Origin: an uncultured Oscillospiraceae bacterium
Lineage (GTDB): Bacteria > Bacillota > Clostridia > Oscillospirales > Oscillospiraceae
DNA length: 64,000 nt
NCBI GenBank assembly: GCA_949935795.1
Contig: CATLFX010000002.1
Span: 1 to 64,000 of the forward strand
Direction of reading: 5' to 3'
Below, piece after piece: positions 6,214 through 13,964 of the stretch (positions within the stretch are counted from its first letter, which is position 1; each line of letters opens with the position of its first letter). Under the pieces are notes generated by a model that was not told the DNA's origin, searched no databases, and saw only the letters and a program-made list of their open reading frames with translations. Made by a program: the position numbers and the translations under genes.

Positions 6214-6303
6214 TTGACATTGTACGTTTTTCTTGCTAATAATACTATATCGCAAGAAAAACAAAAACGCAAGATTTAATTGCACGATTTAAAAATAGCA
6301 AGA
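6214..6303. promoter_or_regulatory. Lysogeny-switch operator and divergent promoters
   Basis: A perfect 10-bp inverted repeat TTTTTCTTGC (6227-6236)/GCAAGAAAAA (6252-6261) is followed by GCAAGA half-sites at 6269 and 6298. A TTGACA lies at 6214-6219 with an AT-rich region 17 bp on. On the minus strand TTGCGT, 17 bp, TATAGT reads toward the excisionase-like gene. Probable operators of the repressor encoded at 6332. Confidence 0.65.
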
Positions 6304-6331
6304 AAATATGACATCAATAGGAGGGACAAGA

Positions 6332-6913
6332 ATGAAAGGGCAAGAAAAATATAACTCACCATTTGCTGCAAACTTGCGGGAGCTCATTGCCCAAAAGGGC
6401 ACCACAATCACAGCCCTTGCAAAAGTTCTTGGCATATCTCGTCAAGCAGTTTCGCAGTATGCAGACGGGACGGGGCAGCCGAACGTGGACAAGTTGGCTA
6501 TGATAGCGGATTATTTTGGGGTGTCCGCCGATTATCTTTTGGGACTCTCTGATATTCCTACCCGCAATGAGACAATTCGGGGCATCCATGAGAAGACAGG
6601 ATTGTGGGAGTCGGCGATTTCTACTCTCATGAAGGATCATCTCGAGGCAGACTGTGAGACAGCCAATTTTATCAGTTATCTTACGGTCAACAAGAAGATC
6701 TCCAACCTTGTAGGCGCAATTAAGCGGAAAAACGAGTTTTCATCTGATGCAAAAGCTCTCAAAGTGGATATTGAGGGAGGATACTATCAAGCCGATATGC
6801 AAGCCCTATTTAAAATGATTGTGAGTGACCTGTTTTTTGAGATTATCGCAGGATACACAGCAAAACCAGGAGAGATTATGCTCGACTACAAGGCAGGTGA
6901 AAGCATTGGCTAA
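6332..6913 (+). CDS. XRE/CI-like repressor of the mobile element
   Basis: 193 residues from ATG 6332, preceded by AGGAGGG. Residues ~8-70 form an XRE helix-turn-helix (GTTITALAKVLGISRQAVSQ, then VSADYLLGLSD). The C-terminal ~120 residues are helical and without a recognised peptidase motif (no LexA-type Ser/Lys pair seen), so it is not an obvious self-cleaving CI; induction might need another protein. It is divergent from the excisionase-like gene, and its end overlaps the integrase start by eight bases. Confidence 0.8.
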   Translation: MKGQEKYNSPFAANLRELIAQKGTTITALAKVLGISRQAVSQYADGTGQPNVDKLAMIADYFGVSADYLLGLSDIPTRNETIRGIHEKTGLWESAISTLMKDHLEADCETANFISYLTVNKKISNLVGAIKRKNEFSSDAKALKVDIEGGYYQADMQALFKMIVSDLFFEIIAGYTAKPGEIMLDYKAGESIG

Positions 6914-8096
6914 TATCCAAGAGCGCCGTGACAAATCCGGCCGTTTGATCTCCTATTCTATCCGTGTCCACCGGGGCCGGGGGCCAGACGGAAAACAGCT
7001 CAAGCCCTGGACAATGAGCTTTCCCGTTTCGCCTACCTGGACTGAAAAGAGCGCAAGAAAAAAGGCAGAGGCCGCCGCCTCTGTCTTTGAAAAGGAGTGC
7101 AGGGAGGGAACCACCAGCGACAGCCGGTTGAAGTTCGCCGAATACTGTGACTATGTAATTGGCATGAAGGAGCAGCGGGGGGCAAAGCACTCTACCATCG
7201 TTCTATACAAGGGCCTTACCAGCCGGATATATCCAGCAATCGGGCACCTAAAGCTGAAGGACATTCGGGCCGACCATCTGAACAGCTTCTATACCTCCCT
7301 GTCCAAACCCGGCCAGAATAAGCGCACTGGGGGCGGACTATCCGCAAAATCCATCCTGGAGCACCACCGCCTGATCTCTACCGTGCTGGATCAGGCGGAA
7401 AAGGAATCGCTTGTTCCCTTCAACGTTGCCCACAAGGCCACATTGCCAAGACTGGAACGGCGTGAAGTGGCCTACTTCCAGCCGGAACAGGTAGAGGCGA
7501 TCCGGGACGCCCTGGAGCTGGAGCCGGTCAAGTGGAGAACCCTCGTTCATATGCTGCTGATTACCGGCGCACGGCGCGGGGAAATCCTGGGCCTGAAGTG
7601 GGATAAGGTGGACTTTGAGGGTTGCAAAATCCATATCTGCAACAATGTGCTCTACAGCGCCGACCGGGGGATATATGAGGACAGCCCCAAAACGGCCACG
7701 TCAAACCGCTTTGTCACCCTCCCGCTCGACACTATGAAGCTCCTTCGCAAATACCGGGCATGGCAGAACGAGGAACGGCTTCGCCTGGGGGAATATTGCC
7801 AGCCCCAGGGTTTTGTGTTCTCTCAGGACAATGGGAAGCCTATGCACCCTGACAGCGTCACCACATGGCTGGACAGGTTCAGCAAGCGGCACGGCCTCCC
7901 CCACATCAACCCTCACGCTTTCCGCCACACAATGGCCTCTATGCTCTATTTCAACGGCGTGGACAGTGTATCTATCTCCAAGCGCCTGGGTCACGCACAG
8001 GTCAGCACCACCGCCAATATCTACGCCCACGTCATGGAGGAAGCCGACCAGCGGAACGCCGATATACTAGCCGACGTGTTTCTGAAAAAGGCTTGA
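6906..8096 (+). CDS. int: Tyrosine recombinase integrase
   Basis: 396 residues. The likely start is TTG 6906, overlapping the repressor stop and preceded by AGGTG six bases upstream; a longer frame to 6825 would lie inside the repressor. N-terminal AP2-like arm-binding segment (SYSIRVHRGRGPDGKQ), then a core-binding SAM-like domain (~60-160), then the catalytic domain: ITGARRGEILGLKW (Arg), HAFRHTMASMLY (His-x-x-Arg), LGHAQVSTT (His) and the nucleophile in TANIYAHVM. The gene ends 109 bases from the 3' end of tRNA-Arg on the element side, fixing that tRNA as its attachment site. Confidence 0.95.
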   Translation: MANIQERRDKSGRLISYSIRVHRGRGPDGKQLKPWTMSFPVSPTWTEKSARKKAEAAASVFEKECREGTTSDSRLKFAEYCDYVIGMKEQRGAKHSTIVLYKGLTSRIYPAIGHLKLKDIRADHLNSFYTSLSKPGQNKRTGGGLSAKSILEHHRLISTVLDQAEKESLVPFNVAHKATLPRLERREVAYFQPEQVEAIRDALELEPVKWRTLVHMLLITGARRGEILGLKWDKVDFEGCKIHICNNVLYSADRGIYEDSPKTATSNRFVTLPLDTMKLLRKYRAWQNEERLRLGEYCQPQGFVFSQDNGKPMHPDSVTTWLDRFSKRHGLPHINPHAFRHTMASMLYFNGVDSVSISKRLGHAQVSTTANIYAHVMEEADQRNADILADVFLKKA

Positions 8097-8170
8097 ATTT
8101 TGGAGCGAGTTGAATTAAAGTTGAATTCTGCGAGCGGGCGCAAAATTGAATTGCTCAAAAAAATAAAGAA

Positions 8171-8201
8171 AAGCGGCCATTTCTTACCGAAATGACCGCT
8201 T
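8171..8201. terminator. Terminator between integrase and tRNA-Arg
   Basis: AAGCGGCCATTTC (8171-8183) pairs with GAAATGACCGCTT (8189-8201) with one mismatch. On the minus strand it is followed by TTTTCTTTATTTTTTT, so it ends the tRNA transcript. Confidence 0.8.
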
Positions 8202-8205
8202 CCTT

Positions 8206-8240
8206 TGGTACGGCTGAAGGGATTCGAACCCCCGACCTTT
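8206..8240. other. Probable attachment site (tRNA 3' half)
   Basis: The integrase lies next to the 3' end of tRNA-Arg and the gene content changes here from mobile-element to chromosomal. The att core is expected to be part of the tRNA 3' half. Its direct repeat would be at the unseen far end of the element, so exact borders are unknown. Confidence 0.55.
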
Positions 8241-8282
8241 TGGTTCGTAGCCAAACACTCTATCCAGCTGAGCTACAGCCGC
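8206..8282 (-). tRNA. tRNA-Arg (anticodon ACG)
   Basis: Read on the minus strand: acceptor GCGGCTG (8282-8276), D arm, anticodon stem TTTGG/CCAAA around loop CTACGAA (anticodon ACG), T arm with GGTTCGAATCC, and an encoded CCA (8208-8206). The acceptor stem closes with one G-T pair. It decodes CGN arginine codons. The tRNA stays complete because the element inserted at its 3' end. Confidence 0.97.
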
Positions 8283-8378
8283 ATTTGCTCTTTAGAGCTT
8301 ACCCATAATACCACATCAGTCCGGGGAATGCAAGAGGTTTTTTCTCTTTTCTCAAAAATTTTTCCAGCGGTACAGAGA

Positions 8379-8401
8379 GGGCCGGATGAGTCATCCGGCC
8401 C
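8379..8401. terminator. Stem-loop after SLH gene
   Basis: GGCCGGATGA (8380-8389) and TCATCCGGCC (8391-8400) are perfectly complementary. It lies six bases past the stop of the leftward SLH gene. No strong T-run is present. Confidence 0.55.
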
Positions 8402-8406
8402 CGCGC

Positions 8407-9456
8407 TCACTGTCTTTGGGACCAGCTGGCAAACCGATGGAGCATAGCCGCCACTTCCGCCCGTGTAGCGTCTCCGTTGGGCAGCAGGGCCCCACTGCTC
8501 CCGTTGAGGATGCCCGCCCCCACAGCCCAGGACATGGCCTTTGTTCCCCAGGAGGCCACCGCCCCCGCGTCCCGGAAGCCGGCCAGGCTGGCGGACGCGC
8601 TCACGTCATAGCCCATCTTTTCGGCATACCGGTGGAGAATCACCGCGATCTCCTGCCGGGTCACGTTGGCGAAGGGATCGAAGCGGCCGGGCTCTACCCC
8701 GGACACCACACCCAGCGTCCCCGCCCAAATCGTGCCCTGGGTGTACCACTGGCCGTCCGGGATATCGCGGAACAGCGCGGAATAGCCCGCGGCGGGTTTT
8801 CCGGCCAGCCGGTGGAGCACCGTGGTCATCATGCAGCGCTGCATTCTGTCGTCCGGCGCAAAGCGTGTGGGGCTGTCGCCGTTGAACAGCTCGTTCTGGT
8901 ACACGAAGGCCACGTCCTCATAGTACCAGGCTCCCTGTACCACATCGGTGAAAGGCAGGCTGGCCGGCGGCTGAACCGGGTCCCCATGGGTGAGTGTCCA
9001 CTGCCCCTCCCCCATCCACTGGGCGGAACTGGAGGACACCACCAGCACCACGTCAGACCCGGCCAGATACCGGTGGCCCGCTGTGAGCCCGTTTCCCACG
9101 GCCAGCTCAGTCCCTGTAGTGGCGTCCACCAGCGCACCGCTTTGCACCGAGGCGCTTCCAGAGGTCCAAATCATGCCGGAGCCGGTAATCCCCGACACCC
9201 GGTCGCCGTTCACCCCATTCTGGGCGGAGAAAGCGCTCCCGCTCCCCTGCCCCGCCTGAGCCGCCGCTTCGTTGAGAATGAATGAGGTGTCCCGGTCCAC
9301 CTCCTGCTTCACCGTGGCCTTCAGATCGTTCCAAAATGCCCCGCTGAGATAGCTCACGGATACCAGCGTCTCCGACTGGCTGGCGGAAAATGCCGCCGCC
9401 ACCCCGGCGGACAGCAAAACCAGCGCCAGCGCCGCGGTCAAAAGCTTTTTTTTCAT
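8407..9456 (-). CDS. S-layer homology (SLH) domain surface protein
   Basis: 349 residues. A signal peptide is clear (MKKKLLTAALALVLL, cleavage near residue 25). Residues ~30-165 are a region of unknown fold. Three SLH repeats follow: FTDVVQGAWYYEDVAF (~170), FRDIPDGQWYTQGTIW (~225) and FRDAGAVASWGTKAM (~290), each ending in the usual motif near LHR(F/Y/L). SLH triplets anchor proteins to cell-wall polysaccharide. The start overlaps the end of rex by four bases, so it is translated from the rex mRNA and may share its redox control. The N-terminal region shows no catalytic motif. Confidence 0.9.
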   Translation of the reverse strand: MKKKLLTAALALVLLSAGVAAAFSASQSETLVSVSYLSGAFWNDLKATVKQEVDRDTSFILNEAAAQAGQGSGSAFSAQNGVNGDRVSGITGSGMIWTSGSASVQSGALVDATTGTELAVGNGLTAGHRYLAGSDVVLVVSSSSAQWMGEGQWTLTHGDPVQPPASLPFTDVVQGAWYYEDVAFVYQNELFNGDSPTRFAPDDRMQRCMMTTVLHRLAGKPAAGYSALFRDIPDGQWYTQGTIWAGTLGVVSGVEPGRFDPFANVTRQEIAVILHRYAEKMGYDVSASASLAGFRDAGAVASWGTKAMSWAVGAGILNGSSGALLPNGDATRAEVAAMLHRFASWSQRQ

Positions 9457-10091
9457 GGCTCCTCCTCAGAGATCATGTAGCTCAAAGTAAGTAGGCTGTC
9501 GGCAAAATGGACGTCCTCGATCTGGACGCCGGGCATGTCCTGCTGGGGCAGCTCCACATTGGTGAAATTCCAAATGCCCGTCACGCCGCACCGGGCCAGC
9601 CGCCGGGCGGTGAGCTCTGCCACCCCCGCCGGGACGGTAAGCACGCACACGCTCACCGGGCTGCTGCCAAGATACTCCTCCAGGGTGTCCGCGTGATAGA
9701 CCGGAGTGCCGCTCAGCTCCCTGCCCACCAGCTCCGGGTCCACGTCAAAGGCCGCCACCAGGCGGAAGCCGTTGGAGGCAAAGGGGAAGTTTTCCATCAG
9801 CGCCCGGCCCAGGTTGCCCGCCCCCAGTATGGCCACCGTGTGGTCCCGGTTCATGCCCAGGATATCCGCCACCTCGGCCCGGAGCCGCTCCACATTGTAG
9901 CCGTATCCCTGCTGGCCGAAGCCGCCGAAGCAGGACAGGTCCTGCCGGATCTGAGAGGCCGTGAGCCCCATGGATTTTGCCAGTGAACTGGAGGATATGC
10001 GCACCGTTCCCGCCCGCAGCAGCTCGTCCAGATGCCGGTAGTACCGGGGCAGGCGGCGGATCACTGCGGAGGATATTTTGTCTTTCTTCAT
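9453..10091 (-). CDS. rex: Redox-sensing transcriptional repressor Rex
   Basis: 212 residues, the usual Rex length. ATG 10091 starts MKKDKISSAVIRRLPRYYRHL, the classic Rex N-terminus. Winged helix at ~1-80 with SSLAKSMGLTASQIRQDLSCFG, then a Rossmann domain with the NADH-binding motif VAILGAGNLGRAL (~87-99) and the C-terminal swap helix. Rex senses the NADH/NAD ratio and represses fermentation and electron-transfer genes. A GTCAAAAAATTTTTAAC element at its own promoter looks like a Rex site, suggesting autoregulation. The downstream SLH gene overlaps its stop by four bases. Confidence 0.97.
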   Translation of the reverse strand: MKKDKISSAVIRRLPRYYRHLDELLRAGTVRISSSSLAKSMGLTASQIRQDLSCFGGFGQQGYGYNVERLRAEVADILGMNRDHTVAILGAGNLGRALMENFPFASNGFRLVAAFDVDPELVGRELSGTPVYHADTLEEYLGSSPVSVCVLTVPAGVAELTARRLARCGVTGIWNFTNVELPQQDMPGVQIEDVHFADSLLTLSYMISEEEP

Positions 10092-10107
10092 GATATGACC
10101 GTTCCTC

Positions 10108-10154
10108 GTCAAAAAATTTTTAACCATTTTACTCCCTATCCGGCGATTTGTCAA
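10108..10154 (-). promoter_or_regulatory. rex promoter with candidate Rex operator
   Basis: Minus strand: TTGACA (10149-10154), 17-bp spacer, TAAAAT (10126-10131). GTCAAAAAATTTTTAAC (10108-10124) sits at the expected transcription start and approximates the Rex-box pattern TTGTTAAnnnnTTAACAA. Confidence 0.65.
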
Positions 10155-10191
10155 TTTGATTGGCTGAGAATTCACAATTTCCCATCCCACA

Positions 10192-10199
10192 CATACACT
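10192..10199 (+). promoter_or_regulatory. Possible sporulation sigma-E type -10 element
   Basis: CATACACT matches the sigma-E -10 pattern CATACANT of sporulating Firmicutes, 29 bases before the first gene of the spore-lytic cluster. The matching -35 is weak. A sigma-A reading (TTCACA, 17 bp, TACACT) is also possible. Confidence 0.35.
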
Positions 10200-10228
10200 G
10201 TAACATATCAAATAAGGAGGAGCTGTCC

Positions 10229-10618
10229 ATGGCCCAAACCGGTTCTCTTATCATACGCGCCTTCACCTCCCAGGCCCAGCTGCCCGTGTCCGGCGCCACC
10301 GTCATCATCTCCAGCCCCGCTGAAGACGGCCGCCGCAAGGTATTATCCATCCAGACCACCGATGAGAGCGGCGGCACCCAGCCCGTGAGGCTGGAAGCCC
10401 CTGACCTGTCCCTCAGCGAGTCCCCCGGCGGAGCCGTCCCCTTCTCCGACTACTCCCTGGTGGTGGAGCACCCGGATTACTACCTGGCCACCTTTGAGAA
10501 GCTCCAGGTGTTCCCCGGGGTGGAGACGGTGCAGAACGTCCCCCTTGTCCCCCTGCCCCAGCCCGCCGGAGACGATATCAACGCCGCCCCGGTGGTGGTC
10601 ACTCCCCAGCCCCTGTGA
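10229..10618 (+). CDS. Hypothetical protein of spore-lytic cluster, beta-rich
   Basis: 129 residues from ATG 10229 with AAGGAGG upstream. The sequence looks like a carboxypeptidase-regulatory-like or Cna-B-type beta sandwich: SLIIRAFTSQAQLPVSGATV, then IQTTDESGGTQPVRLEAPD and YSLVVEHPDYYLATFEK, with a proline-rich tail. No signal peptide is seen. It is the first gene of a rightward three-gene unit whose next two members bind peptidoglycan and resemble SleC, so a structural or assembly role for a spore coat/cortex enzyme is plausible. Confidence 0.7.
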   Translation: MAQTGSLIIRAFTSQAQLPVSGATVIISSPAEDGRRKVLSIQTTDESGGTQPVRLEAPDLSLSESPGGAVPFSDYSLVVEHPDYYLATFEKLQVFPGVETVQNVPLVPLPQPAGDDINAAPVVVTPQPL

Positions 10619-10649
10619 TGCGCCGCAAGCGTCAAATAAGGAGGTTCCC

Positions 10650-11834
10650 ATGCCTATATCAGTCACGCCCTACATACCCCAGACCATCACCGTCCACACC
10701 GGCCCGGCCAGCCAGTGGGCGGAAAATGTGACGGTGTCCTTTCCCGACTACATCAAAAACGTGGCCTCCAGCGAGATCTACCCCACCTGGCCCGAAGCCG
10801 CCCTTCGGGCCAACATCCTGGCACAGATCTCCTTTGCTCTCAACCGGGTCTACACCGAATACTACCCCAGCCGGGGATATGATTTTGACATCACCTCCTC
10901 CACCATCAACGACCAGAAATTCATCAAGGGCCGGAGCACCTTTGAAAACGTGGATACCCTGGTGGATGAGCTGTTTACCACCTACATCCGGCGGAAGGGC
11001 TTTGTGGAGCCCCTGGCCGCCAAGTTCTGCAACGGGACCACCGTCACCTGCGACGGCCTGTCTCAGTGGGGCAGTGAGGAGCTGGCCCGCCAGGGCATGA
11101 GCACCATAGACATTCTTCGCTACTATTACGGCGACGATATCGAGCTGGTATCCAACGCCCCCATCCGCGATATCGAATACTCCTATCCCGGCTATCCCCT
11201 GCAGAGGGGCTTCTCCGGCAGCTATGTGACGGTGCTCCAAGCCATGCTGAACCGCATCTCCCGCAACTACCCCGCTATTCCCCGGGTCTACCCGGCGGAC
11301 GGCATTTTCGGCAGCCGGACCGAGGAGTCGGTAAAGGCCTTCCAGCGCATTTTCAACCTGACTCCCGACGGTATCGTGGGCCAGGGCACCTGGTATAAGC
11401 TGGTGTCCCTCCACGGGGCGGTGCGGAAACTGTCTGAGCTGGTCAGCGAGGGTCAGCCCTTTACCCAGATCCAGGGCCCCGCCCCCGGCGTCACCCTGCG
11501 GGAGGGCAGCACCGGCGTGGCCGTGTCCGCTCTCCAGTACTTCATCTCCATCATCGGCCAGTTCTCCCCCGCCGTACCCGTACTTGCCATTGACGGCATT
11601 TTCGGCCCCCTAACCACCCAGGCCGTCAACGCTGTTCAGAGCCGTCTGGGCCTTCCGATCACCGGCGTGGTGGACCAGGCCACCTGGCAGGGCATCTATA
11701 ACGAATACCTGGGCATCGCCCGCACCGCTCTGGCCGGGGCCGGACTGCCCACCACCCCCCAGCAAATCGAGCAGAAAGTCATGTCGGGCCAGTTCCCCGG
11801 CTACGACCTCAGCTATGGAAACACCGACGCCTGA
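10650..11834 (+). CDS. SleC-like spore cortex-lytic protein with PG-binding domains
   Basis: 394 residues from ATG 10650 (AAGGAGG upstream). Residues ~1-165 resemble the SpoIID/SleC-type region seen in clostridial cortex-lytic enzymes (ALNRVYTEYYPSRGYDFDIT; LSQWGSEELARQG). Two peptidoglycan-binding repeats follow: VYPADGIFGSRTEESVKAFQ (~215-270) and AIDGIFGPLTTQAVNAVQ (~300-360). SleC degrades spore cortex during germination. There is no typical N-terminal signal peptide, as in many spore-targeted proteins. It is followed 17 bases later by a smaller PG-binding protein. The catalytic assignment is from domain resemblance only. Confidence 0.8.
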   Translation: MPISVTPYIPQTITVHTGPASQWAENVTVSFPDYIKNVASSEIYPTWPEAALRANILAQISFALNRVYTEYYPSRGYDFDITSSTINDQKFIKGRSTFENVDTLVDELFTTYIRRKGFVEPLAAKFCNGTTVTCDGLSQWGSEELARQGMSTIDILRYYYGDDIELVSNAPIRDIEYSYPGYPLQRGFSGSYVTVLQAMLNRISRNYPAIPRVYPADGIFGSRTEESVKAFQRIFNLTPDGIVGQGTWYKLVSLHGAVRKLSELVSEGQPFTQIQGPAPGVTLREGSTGVAVSALQYFISIIGQFSPAVPVLAIDGIFGPLTTQAVNAVQSRLGLPITGVVDQATWQGIYNEYLGIARTALAGAGLPTTPQQIEQKVMSGQFPGYDLSYGNTDA

Positions 11835-11851
11835 AAGGAGAAAAACCTGCT

Positions 11852-12406
11852 ATGAACGCCAACGCGCCCACCCGCGCCACCCCGCCGGAGCTCTCCGCCG
11901 ACGGCGGCAACCAGCCCATCCGCTCCCTTCAATACATGCTCAACCAGCTGGCCATCCACAACGACGTCCTCACCCGGCTGGCGGTGGACGGCATTTTCGG
12001 TGAGCGGACCCTGGAGGCCGTCATGGTCTTCCAGCGGGAAAGCCACCTCCCTGTCACGGGAGTGGTGGATCTGACCACCTGGAACGCCATCCGGGACGCC
12101 TATGTCCACGTGGAGCTGATGTACGGCTTCCCCCCCGCCCTCAACGTACTGCCCTGCGGCACCTACACCGCCGTGGAGGGCCAGGAGTGCGAGGTACTGC
12201 GCATCGTACAGGCCATGTTCGGCTCACTCAATAAGGTGATGAGCAATTTCAAGCCCTGCCAGATAAACTGCTGCAATGACGGCGAGACCTATCAGAACAT
12301 CCGGGAGGTTCAGCGCCTGTCCGGGCTGCCCGTCACCGGCACCCTGAACCGCTCTACCTGGGCCTACCTGGTCCAGCTCTACCAGGCCCTGGTCACCCGG
12401 GCATGA
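11852..12406 (+). CDS. Peptidoglycan-binding protein (two PG_binding_1 domains)
   Basis: 184 residues, start ATG 11852 with AAAGGAG upstream. Residues ~20-80 form one PG_binding_1 domain (SLQYMLNQLA, AVDGIFGERTLEAVMVFQ, TGVVDLTTWNAI). Residues ~112-180 form a second, more diverged one (VLRIVQAMFGSL, TYQNIREVQRLSGLPVTGT, LNRSTWAYL) with an inserted Cys-rich turn (PCQINCCNDG). No hydrolase domain, so it probably acts as a binding partner of the SleC-like enzyme just upstream. Confidence 0.85.
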   Translation: MNANAPTRATPPELSADGGNQPIRSLQYMLNQLAIHNDVLTRLAVDGIFGERTLEAVMVFQRESHLPVTGVVDLTTWNAIRDAYVHVELMYGFPPALNVLPCGTYTAVEGQECEVLRIVQAMFGSLNKVMSNFKPCQINCCNDGETYQNIREVQRLSGLPVTGTLNRSTWAYLVQLYQALVTRA

Positions 12407-12422
12407 GCGTCCAAATCCCCCC

Positions 12423-12451
12423 TTGCCATTTCCCACCCAATTCGATATAAT
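12423..12451 (+). promoter_or_regulatory. Promoter of DUF4364 operon
   Basis: TTGCCA (12423-12428), 17-bp spacer, TATAAT (12446-12451), about 35 bases before the DUF4364 start. Confidence 0.75.
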
Positions 12452-12487
12452 ACTTAAAAACAGTTCACCCCAGAAGGAGGCCGTGCC

Positions 12488-13021
12488 ATGGCCGGATTCA
12501 TTCACGACAAGCTGGACACCAAGCTGCTGGTGCTCTACATCATGGACCGGGCGGCGGCCCCCCTGGATTTCGCCACCCTGACCGACCTGTCCATGTGCGA
12601 CAGCGGTGTGGACTATTTTCAATTTGCCGAGGCGGTGGCGGAGCTGACGGACAGCGGCCACCTGGACCAGCAGGGGGAGGTCTACGCCATCACCGGCAAA
12701 GGGCACAGGGCCTGCGCCGCCGGGGAGAGCAGCCTCTCCCCCGTCATCCGCCAGCGGTGCGACCGGCGGCTGGCCCCGCTGAACCAGGCGCTGAAACGCA
12801 AAGCCCAGGTCCGGGCCCAGGTGGCCGAGCAGCCTCAGGGCTTTGACGTGCGCCTGTCCATGGACGACGACCAGGGGAGCCTGTTCTCCCTCACCCTGCT
12901 CTCCCCCACCCGGGAGGACGCCCAGCGCATCGCCGACAGCTTTTTGGACCACCCAGACCGGGTGTACAACGGATTGCTGGGGGTGCTTCTCACCAACGAT
13001 GACGGGAGGGGACAACATTGA
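12488..13021 (+). CDS. DUF4364 family protein (winged-helix-like)
   Basis: 177 residues with AGAAGGAGG before ATG 12488. The start MAGFIHDKLDTKLLVLYIMD is typical of DUF4364. The first ~75 residues have a winged-helix layout (FATLTDLSMCDSGVDYFQF; VAELTDSGHLDQQGEVYAIT), and the rest is an alpha/beta domain of unknown role. It is thought to be a DNA-binding regulator, but no target is known. The downstream membrane protein starts within its stop codon. Confidence 0.85.
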   Translation: MAGFIHDKLDTKLLVLYIMDRAAAPLDFATLTDLSMCDSGVDYFQFAEAVAELTDSGHLDQQGEVYAITGKGHRACAAGESSLSPVIRQRCDRRLAPLNQALKRKAQVRAQVAEQPQGFDVRLSMDDDQGSLFSLTLLSPTREDAQRIADSFLDHPDRVYNGLLGVLLTNDDGRGQH

Positions 13022-13833
13022 GCCTGATGGGTTTTCCGATTTCCAACCTGTTCCTCTATTTTATTCTGTACTCTTTCCTGGGGTGGGTGATGGAGACCTG
13101 CTACTGCTCCATCATGGAGCACCGCCTGGTGGCCCGGGGGTTTCTCTACGGTCCCATCTGTCCCATCTACGGCGGCGGGGTGACGCTGATGATCCTGTTC
13201 TTCACTCCGTTGAAGAAAAACCTGCTTCTTTTCTACATGGTGGCGGTGGTGGTCATGACCTCCTGGGAGTACTTTGTGGGCTGGGTGCTGGAGGTCACCA
13301 CCCACGTGAAATACTGGGACTACTCCCAGTACCGCTTTAACCTGAAAGGCCGGGTGTGCCTGTGGGTGGCCCTGACCTGGGGCATCCTGTCCTATATCGT
13401 CATCTTTATCATCCACCCGCCCATCCAGGGCCTGGTGGAAGACCTCCCCATATGGCTGGAGTTCATGCTGTGCGGCGCGTTTCTGGCGCTGCTGGCGGTG
13501 GACGCCACAGCCACCATTCGGAATCTCGTGCTGGTGGCCCTCCATGTGGAAAGCGTCACCCAGCTGGGGCAGGAGCTCCAGCTCCAGGCCGCCCTGGGCA
13601 AGGCCGAACTCAGCGACCGGCTGGAGGACGGCGCCGCCGCCCTGCGCCAGCGCTACAGCGACCAGGTGGCCCAGCTGGAAGAGGTCAGCCGCCGCTTCCG
13701 CCACATATACGGTACACTGAAGGTGAATCAGAAGTATTCCGTCAGCCACGAGGACATCCTGGCCGCCGCCGCGCTGGCCAAGGAGGAGCTGCTCCGGCGC
13801 AAGGACGCCCTCAAGTCCCGCGCCAGACGGTGA
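13018..13833 (+). CDS. CmpB-type putative ABC-transporter membrane protein
   Basis: 271 residues. The start appears to be TTG 13018, overlapping the DUF4364 stop and seven bases after GGGAGGGG; an in-frame ATG lies at 13027. Residues ~1-165 contain about four membrane segments with the family signature LYSFLGWVMETCYCS and RGFLYGPICPIYGGG; residues ~180-265 are a cytoplasmic coiled coil. The family is annotated as ABC-transporter type IV/CmpB, but no ATPase gene is nearby, so transport is unproven. A strong terminator follows. Confidence 0.85.
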   Translation: MSLMGFPISNLFLYFILYSFLGWVMETCYCSIMEHRLVARGFLYGPICPIYGGGVTLMILFFTPLKKNLLLFYMVAVVVMTSWEYFVGWVLEVTTHVKYWDYSQYRFNLKGRVCLWVALTWGILSYIVIFIIHPPIQGLVEDLPIWLEFMLCGAFLALLAVDATATIRNLVLVALHVESVTQLGQELQLQAALGKAELSDRLEDGAAALRQRYSDQVAQLEEVSRRFRHIYGTLKVNQKYSVSHEDILAAAALAKEELLRRKDALKSRARR

Positions 13834-13852
13834 CATACATCAAAACACCGCA

Positions 13853-13887
13853 AACGGCCCGCCGGTATCATCCGGCGGGCCGTTTTT
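13853..13887 (+). terminator. Strong intrinsic terminator
   Basis: AACGGCCCGCCGG pairs with CCGGCGGGCCGTT around loop TATCAT, followed by a T-run. It ends the DUF4364/CmpB operon and may also serve the convergent nucleoside transporter operon. Confidence 0.92.
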
Positions 13888-13964
13888 TGCGCTATGGCAG
13901 CGCTCTTTCGCTGCCGGGCGAAAATCTTTCAATCATCGCTGACTCTCGCAGCAATCTAAAGTTT

